A DNA stretch of 64,000 nucleotides, taken from assembly GCA_013407085.1 (NCBI GenBank), contig JACCGJ010016381.1:1-64000 (forward strand), written 5' to 3'. Position numbers and translations under genes: made by a program. Numbering within the stretch: the first letter of the stretch is position 1; each line of letters begins with the position of its first letter. The notes below the pieces were generated by a model. That model ran no database searches and had not been told where the DNA came from. It saw only the letters and a list, made by a program, of their open reading frames with translations. Shown here piece by piece: positions 58,781 through 64,000 of the stretch. Origin of the DNA: Atriophallophorus winterbourni (lineage: Eukaryota > Platyhelminthes > Trematoda > Plagiorchiida > Microphallidae).

Positions 58781-60572
58781 TCTTAACTCTCGTTATTTCA
58801 CCATAAACATTTTTACAACAACAAAATATTACCTCGGACGGTGTTGTTTGCACATTGCTAAATCTCAACACGAAATAATTTTCCGGATTTGACGAAACTA
58901 CCACGCTGATTCTAAAAAAGTATGCTCATACTTTGTGTACGCCCATCACGTACTTGTTTAAACTCTCTTCAACTTAACGGATCGTTCTCTTTAAGTGGAA
59001 GTATGACATCATTTTCCCCAACTACAAAGAAGTAAACTGTTCTGAAGTATCTAACTATCGACCAGTAACACTACTACCGGTGATCTCTAAATGAAACAGC
59101 GTCACAAAACATCTGGGAGACAATTGCTTGCTCGCGGTCGAAAAAAACTTCTTTCAAATAAGACACTCTTTCCTTTCAAACCTTGTGCTCGCCGTCAATA
59201 ACTTGACACAAGCTGTAGACAAAGGTCTCACAATACACGCTTGTCATCTTGATATGTTAAATGCATTTGATGTTGTCAACCACAGTCTGTTACTACAATA
59301 AATAGAGCAACGTGTTATCGAGGGTTCATTACTAGCCTGGTTTGAGGATTATCTCCGCGACCGTATAATTCGAATAAGTGTTGATGGCGCTTTGTAACGA
59401 CTTCTTAAATGAGCGAGTGGAGTGCCGCATGGATCAGTGCTTGAACCAATTCTTTTCCTGGTCTATGCAAACGACTTACCTAAACTTGTTCGCTGCAAAA
59501 TCTTGTTATTTTCTGATGACATCAAGTTGTGGATACATGTACGCACAACTGATGATTTCAGACAGCTTCAACTGGAAATCGATGCTTTACAGGACTGGTC
59601 AGTTAGAAATGAATTTTCTTTCAATACCATACAATTCAAGGTATTAACTTTTGGAAGATATTTCGAGTGCTCTTACACCCTTGGTTCCTATGATCTTGAA
59701 ACCACTTATATGGAGAAGGATTTTAGTGTTGGTGAGCAGCACATTAAACCGTCATATAACCTTACAGTTGTCAAGGAAAAGACGTCGAGAGTAATGCTTC
59801 TGCTGAAACGCTTGTTCGGGGGTTTCACGAAGCACACTGTTCATCGAATAATTAGTACGTTTATGAGGCCAACCATGGAGTATGCGGCTCAGGCTTGGTC
59901 ACCCTGGCTACAGAAGGACATCAGCCTCTTGCAGAGAATATATCATTGGATCATCGAGCTCGTATGTGGTTTAAAGCACAAACGATTCGAAGATAATTTT
60001 ACGAGTCTCAATCACTTCGGCTCTCACTACAACGTCTTATAGGTGATTTCATTCTTATGTTTATTATATTGCACATATCCAGAAATCACCTGAAAAAATT
60101 ATTCGCCCAAATACCACCTCGAACCAGCGGGTGTGATGAATACACAGTACATATTCCCGAATCGAGACTGAACAGTCGAAGGTATTTCATTGTGTTCACG
60201 TATGGTTTACCTGGAAATCCCTTCCCTCTAAAGTTACACATTCATCAACTTGGACATATTCAAATCGCATTTGGATAAATTCTTATCGGCCAATCCAAAT
60301 ATTGAACCTATATATTTTACACCACTACAACTTCGAAGTTTGAACCCGTGCATTGAAGTAAACTATAAATTTTGATCACAAGGAGTAACATGTGCCATCC
60401 AACCAATCTAAAACAGTTTCTTTTCTGAGGATGTTTATTTGATTCCAGAACTGCTCAGTAATCAAACAAATCCCATTTTACTACCAGTGTTATTGGTAAT
60501 TATCATATTCTTCTGTGGATTTTGTAAACCTATACGCTTTTTAGACCGCTAAATTTAATTTAATTGAATTGA
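58781..60572 (+). pseudogene. CR1-like RT pseudogene to 3' end, T1 no. 7
   Basis: FSDD box; shared TAA (about 59299) and TGA (about 59410). Frame breaks after GSHYNVL at 60042 and resumes at 60057, the same break as in no. 4. Confidence 0.83.
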
Positions 60573-61982
60573 TATTAGTAGTATCAACCTGCATGTTTTT
60601 AGTAAGCATATCAACGATTATGGGTTTCGAGTAACTAAAAACGGTTACCTAACATGGACATGTTGCACAATAAACTTTGTGAAAACCTTACTGACATAAA
60701 CCTTGCAAATTGTCACTAATTCCATATATTCTTCGTATTCAGGGACTGAATACTTCTAGAACGTTGCGCGGAGAACTAGAGAACATAAATTGTAGCTTCC
60801 TCGGGATTTAAACCAAACCAGCATAAAAGCATTTCTACAGCCACACTGGCCTTTAATCTCATAATCTGTTCCTGTAGGGATCTGGATTTTAATTTTATGT
60901 ATCAGGTTACGTGTTGCTTGAAAGTTGGGCATGTATTTGATTTATCCGATTGTTAGCTCAAATGGAAGCACCAATTTTAAATTTGTAAATTGCCTTCCTG
61001 TATGCTCTGATTTGATCAACAATTGGTTCCAAGTGTATTCAACAACAAAGGGATGTTCCATCACTGACTATAGGGTGCGTAACCTCAAGTGATCACGTTT
61101 TAAATTTCTTCATCGATTTTAGAGTCGCAACGTATGTTTTTTCAGTTCAGTTACATTTGCTTTAGGTTCATGCGCAGTGACCGGTTTCGCTACAAGTTAG
61201 ATGAACTTGAAGTAATCAAAACACACCACTGTTAGTAGATGAATCATCATCCGCAGAACATAGAAAGCTGAACGCAACGAAGGTGAACCAATGTTTTCGC
61301 GCGCGTATTGAGAGTGCATGTTTTGACCTACAGAACACGTATTATTTTTCATCGATAATGCGTAAAAGTTATTCTGCAGAAAATGGTTTTGTTATATTCA
61401 CAAACCATAAAATTGAACAGCATAAAAGCGTCAATGTCTTATTCCAAAATTCTAAATATTCGGACTGAAAGTTGATAGCTTTCTGAAAATAAATGGAACA
61501 ATGTATTGACCCGAAGTAGTTAAACGTTTAAAGTATTTAATGGGATTATTTCGAAACCATTAAAATAACAAAAAATTGAGCATAACGAGTGTATCTAGGA
61601 TAGGCTTACAAATTATGGATATGTTAATTTAATTTTGTTTTGAAGGACTCAATGCAGGGCGAGTCAGAATCTCACGCAGTTAGATTAATCTAAAATAGAT
61701 AGTCCGCCTAGCAAACATAGTGCAGGCAGAACTTGTGTCCTAGAGGTATGAGTTATATCCACCTCTCGTCTAATCTGTACATTGATGAACGTAGGTCTCC
61801 TTTAACAGACACTAGTCTATAGGTAATAATAATATCAAGGCCTATTATTTCTTTCGGTTGAGTCACACAAACCCAGACGTCGCAATAGTCTAGTCTATGG
61901 AACGTTACAAAACCCGTGGCTAACCGCACCACCCTGTGGTACTTCATCGTTTTACGATAACATCATTCGTTATTCGATGTTA

Positions 61983-62715
61983 TGTTCGAGGTCTGAACCT
62001 TTATAATATTCGCGTAAAGATGAGTGAGAATCTGTTTGCCTTTCTACGAAGATTCCGGCAACGCTCTCCAGCTTCCTATTATTGAATACTTCATGGTCTT
62101 TTGACTCAGAGCTACGTGTTGAGCCTCCGTTTCTCAACAATCATATCCAAGAAATATTCTTCCAAATGCGGAGCATCTCGCTTTTCCATGTGTTAAACGG
62201 TATATCATTCACAGCCACCCAATCTGACATGTTCAAGGATACAAGGATTCAAGTGTATAACAAATCCAAATAATTTTGCACATCCTCACCACTGATTCGA
62301 GTCCATCATCCGTGAACAGAACGCTTTTTAGTATTATGAGCGCGGGTTAGTCGTTTATGTTTAGGAGAGAGAACCGGACCTGGCAGAGATATTTGTGGGT
62401 TTCCGTTTGCGGTTTAATATTTTTGATATAACTCCATATACTCCCATTCTTGCGCGGTAATCTGATAGGTCGTCGCAAAATCATGAGAGAAGTGGATTAC
62501 CGATTCATCAATGTAGAAGCGAATTGTATTTGACTGTATCAATAGCTTTGAATGTATTCATGTTATACTTTGCAAGGTTACAATAGCTAAGCATGTCTGA
62601 TTGCTTGAAGACGAGATGGCCCGAAGACACACAATGCGCATAACTGATGAGAGACAACAACCGAGAAACCGGTCATGTCCTTCCGTCCTGATTTTCGAAC
62701 GTTATGAACTACTTA
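61983..62715 (-). pseudogene. Minus-strand RT fragment, T1 no. 8
   Basis: Mosaic copy; the type switch lies inside it at about 62320. Confidence 0.6.
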
Positions 62716-62756
62716 TCAATATAATCAGCCTTTAATCAACGACAGAAACACAATTT

Positions 62757-63483
62757 ACCGACGTCCTAGACCATTTCTGCTCCACTGTCTCCACTCGTAT
62801 GCGGTTCAGGCTTGGTCACCCTAGCTACAGAATTATATCAGTCTCTTGCAGAGAACATATCATCGGACCACCAAGCTCGTAAGTGGTTTAAAACATAAAC
62901 AGTACGAAAATCGGATTACAAGCCCTAATCTCTTCGACTCTCGCTACCGCCGTCTTAGAGGCGACTTGATTCTTATGTTCTATATACTGCATACCCACAA
63001 CCATCCCCCGAATCAACTATTCACACGACTACCACCACGAACAAGCCGGAGTCATAACTATACAGTGCTTATTCCCGACTCAAGGCTGAACTGTCGAAGG
63101 TATTTTTATTCTGTACGTGTATGTCTTACTTGGAACTCCCTACCCCGTAACGATGCACATTCACCCAACTTAGATATATTCAAATCGAACTTGGATAACT
63201 TCATGTCGACCAATCCAAACATTGACCGCAATATATTCTGCCTCATAAAGCTTTGAATCCATGCATCGAAATAAACCTTACATATTTACCCAATCAAACC
63301 GGTTGAAAACAATGTATTTTTACGTGATTCCTGAACTGATCAGTGGGCAAATGAATCCCGTTTTACTACCTATGTTATTTGTAATTCGCATATTATTCTG
63401 TGGTTTTTGTAAAGCTATGTGCTTTTTAGACCATCAAATTAAATGGAAAATGAATAGAAATAGAAATTGAGAATTGAATTGAT
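62757..63483 (+). pseudogene. CR1-like short 3' fragment, T1 no. 8
   Basis: 136-codon frame (62846-63256), RTYHRTTKLVSGLKHKQYEN, ending NIDRNIFCLIKL; TTGAA-type tail. Confidence 0.76.
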
Positions 63484-64000
63484 CCTTAACTCTCGTTATT
63501 CCACCCGAAAATGTTTTGCAACAACAAAATATTACCTCGGACGGTGTTGTCCGCAAATTCGTAAATCTCAACAGGAAATAATTGTCCGGATCTGACGAAA
63601 CTACCACGTTGATTGTAAAAAAGTATGCTCATACTTTGTGTACGCCCATCACGTACTTGTTTAAACTCTCTTCAACTTAACGGATCGTTCTCTTTAAGTG
63701 GAAGTGTGACATCATTATCCCCAACTACAAAGACGTAAACTGTTCTGAAGTATCCAACTATCGACCAGTAACACTACTACCGGTGATCTCTAGATGAAAC
63801 AGCGTCACGAAACATCTGGGAGACAATTGCTTAGTCGCAGTCGAAAAAAACTTCTTTCAAATAAGACTCTCTTTCCTTTCAAACCTTGTGCTCGCCGTCA
63901 ATAATTTGACACAAGCTGTAGACGAAGGTCTCACCATACACGCTTGTCATCTTGATATGTTAAATGCAATCGATAGTGTCAACCACAGTCTGTTACTACA
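63484..64000 (+). pseudogene. CR1-like RT pseudogene, T1 no. 8, start only
   Basis: Contains the SNYRPVTLLPVIS motif (the arrested Gln of no. 1 is Pro here, the usual residue) and the start of HLDMLNAIDSVNHSLLL. The window ends just before the first shared nonsense codon. Confidence 0.75.

Larger units (their letters stand above)
57242..61944. repeat. Macro-satellite unit T1 no. 7
   Basis: 4,703 bp. Closest relatives are no. 6 (first half) and no. 4 (RT C-terminus: GEQHIKPSYN, HISRNHLKKLFAQIPPRTSG). Confidence 0.9.
61945..64000. repeat. Macro-satellite unit T1 no. 8, cut by window edge
   Basis: 2,056 bp visible. Left of about 62320 it follows the no. 7 type; right of that it switches to the nos. 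1-3/5 type (GAGAGAGAACCGGACC, CCTAGCTACAGAATTATATC), a clear mosaic. Confidence 0.88.

Noticed and set aside
16528..64000. CRISPR array or rDNA repeat as explanation for the tandem array
   Set aside because: Unit length, retroelement content and lack of rRNA or short palindromic repeats exclude both.

Overview
This 64-kb window is eukaryotic, AT-rich and built almost entirely from retroelements. The organism is most likely a flatworm, probably a digenean trematode of the blood-fluke type. The basis is the combination of a CsRn1/Boudicca-like Gypsy element with a tRNA-Trp primer-binding site, CR1/jockey-like and RTE-like non-LTR elements, and hammerhead-like motifs in short repeats. This rests on domain and motif recognition; no database was searched. 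No confident host gene, tRNA, rRNA or CRISPR array is visible.

Region 1 (1-10.85 kb) holds dispersed elements. A minus-strand non-LTR element has an intact 361-codon ORF1 (1539-2624) and an ORF2 frame that runs off the left edge (1-1121). A decayed plus-strand Gypsy Pol lies at about 3.93-5.07 kb. A PHD-finger ORF1 fragment runs into an (AAT)n microsatellite at 5461-6106. A second minus-strand CR1-like ORF2, broken by one frameshift, occupies 7279-10118. Its family's 3'-UTR motifs appear in inverted orientation on both sides.

Region 2 (10.85-16.53 kb) is a rearranged LTR-retrotransposon complex. It holds a Gypsy pol (RNase H, integrase, GPY/F) with its 361-bp 3' LTR on the minus strand, then a 957-bp inverted repeat (13368-14324 against 15461-16416) around a plus-strand 361-bp LTR with its primer-binding site, then a 186-bp LTR of another family. 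The same 186-bp LTR family forms a complete 2,031-bp non-autonomous element at 25274-27304 with a 4-bp target-site duplication. That element is an internal-deletion derivative keeping only a decayed RNase H-integrase piece of Pol.

Region 3 (16.53-64 kb) is a tandem macro-satellite. Eight copies (the last cut by the window edge) of a unit of about 4.7 kb (type T1) and two copies of a variant (type T2) are laid out T1-T2-T1-T1-T1-T2-T1-T1-T1-T1. Each T1 carries, in order, a minus-strand RT fragment, a short 3' fragment of a CR1-like element, a larger RT-to-3'-end fragment of the same family, and a segment of about 1.5 kb without RT homology. The RT frame carries the same nonsense codon in every copy (a second site is also a stop in all but uses a different codon in one), so the element was dead before the unit was amplified. 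In T2 the two CR1-like fragments are replaced by pieces of other retroelements.

The most unusual signal is a family of hammerhead-ribozyme-like motifs: CTGATGA, a stem-loop, then GAAACCGGTC with a short palindromic stem III. It lies in a 176-bp insertion with a 9-bp target-site duplication (21106-21281), in inverted pairs in both T2 units, and in eroded form in every T1 unit. This looks like a short ribozyme-bearing mobile repeat. Nothing here behaves as a pathway; the genes present serve or once served retrotransposition.
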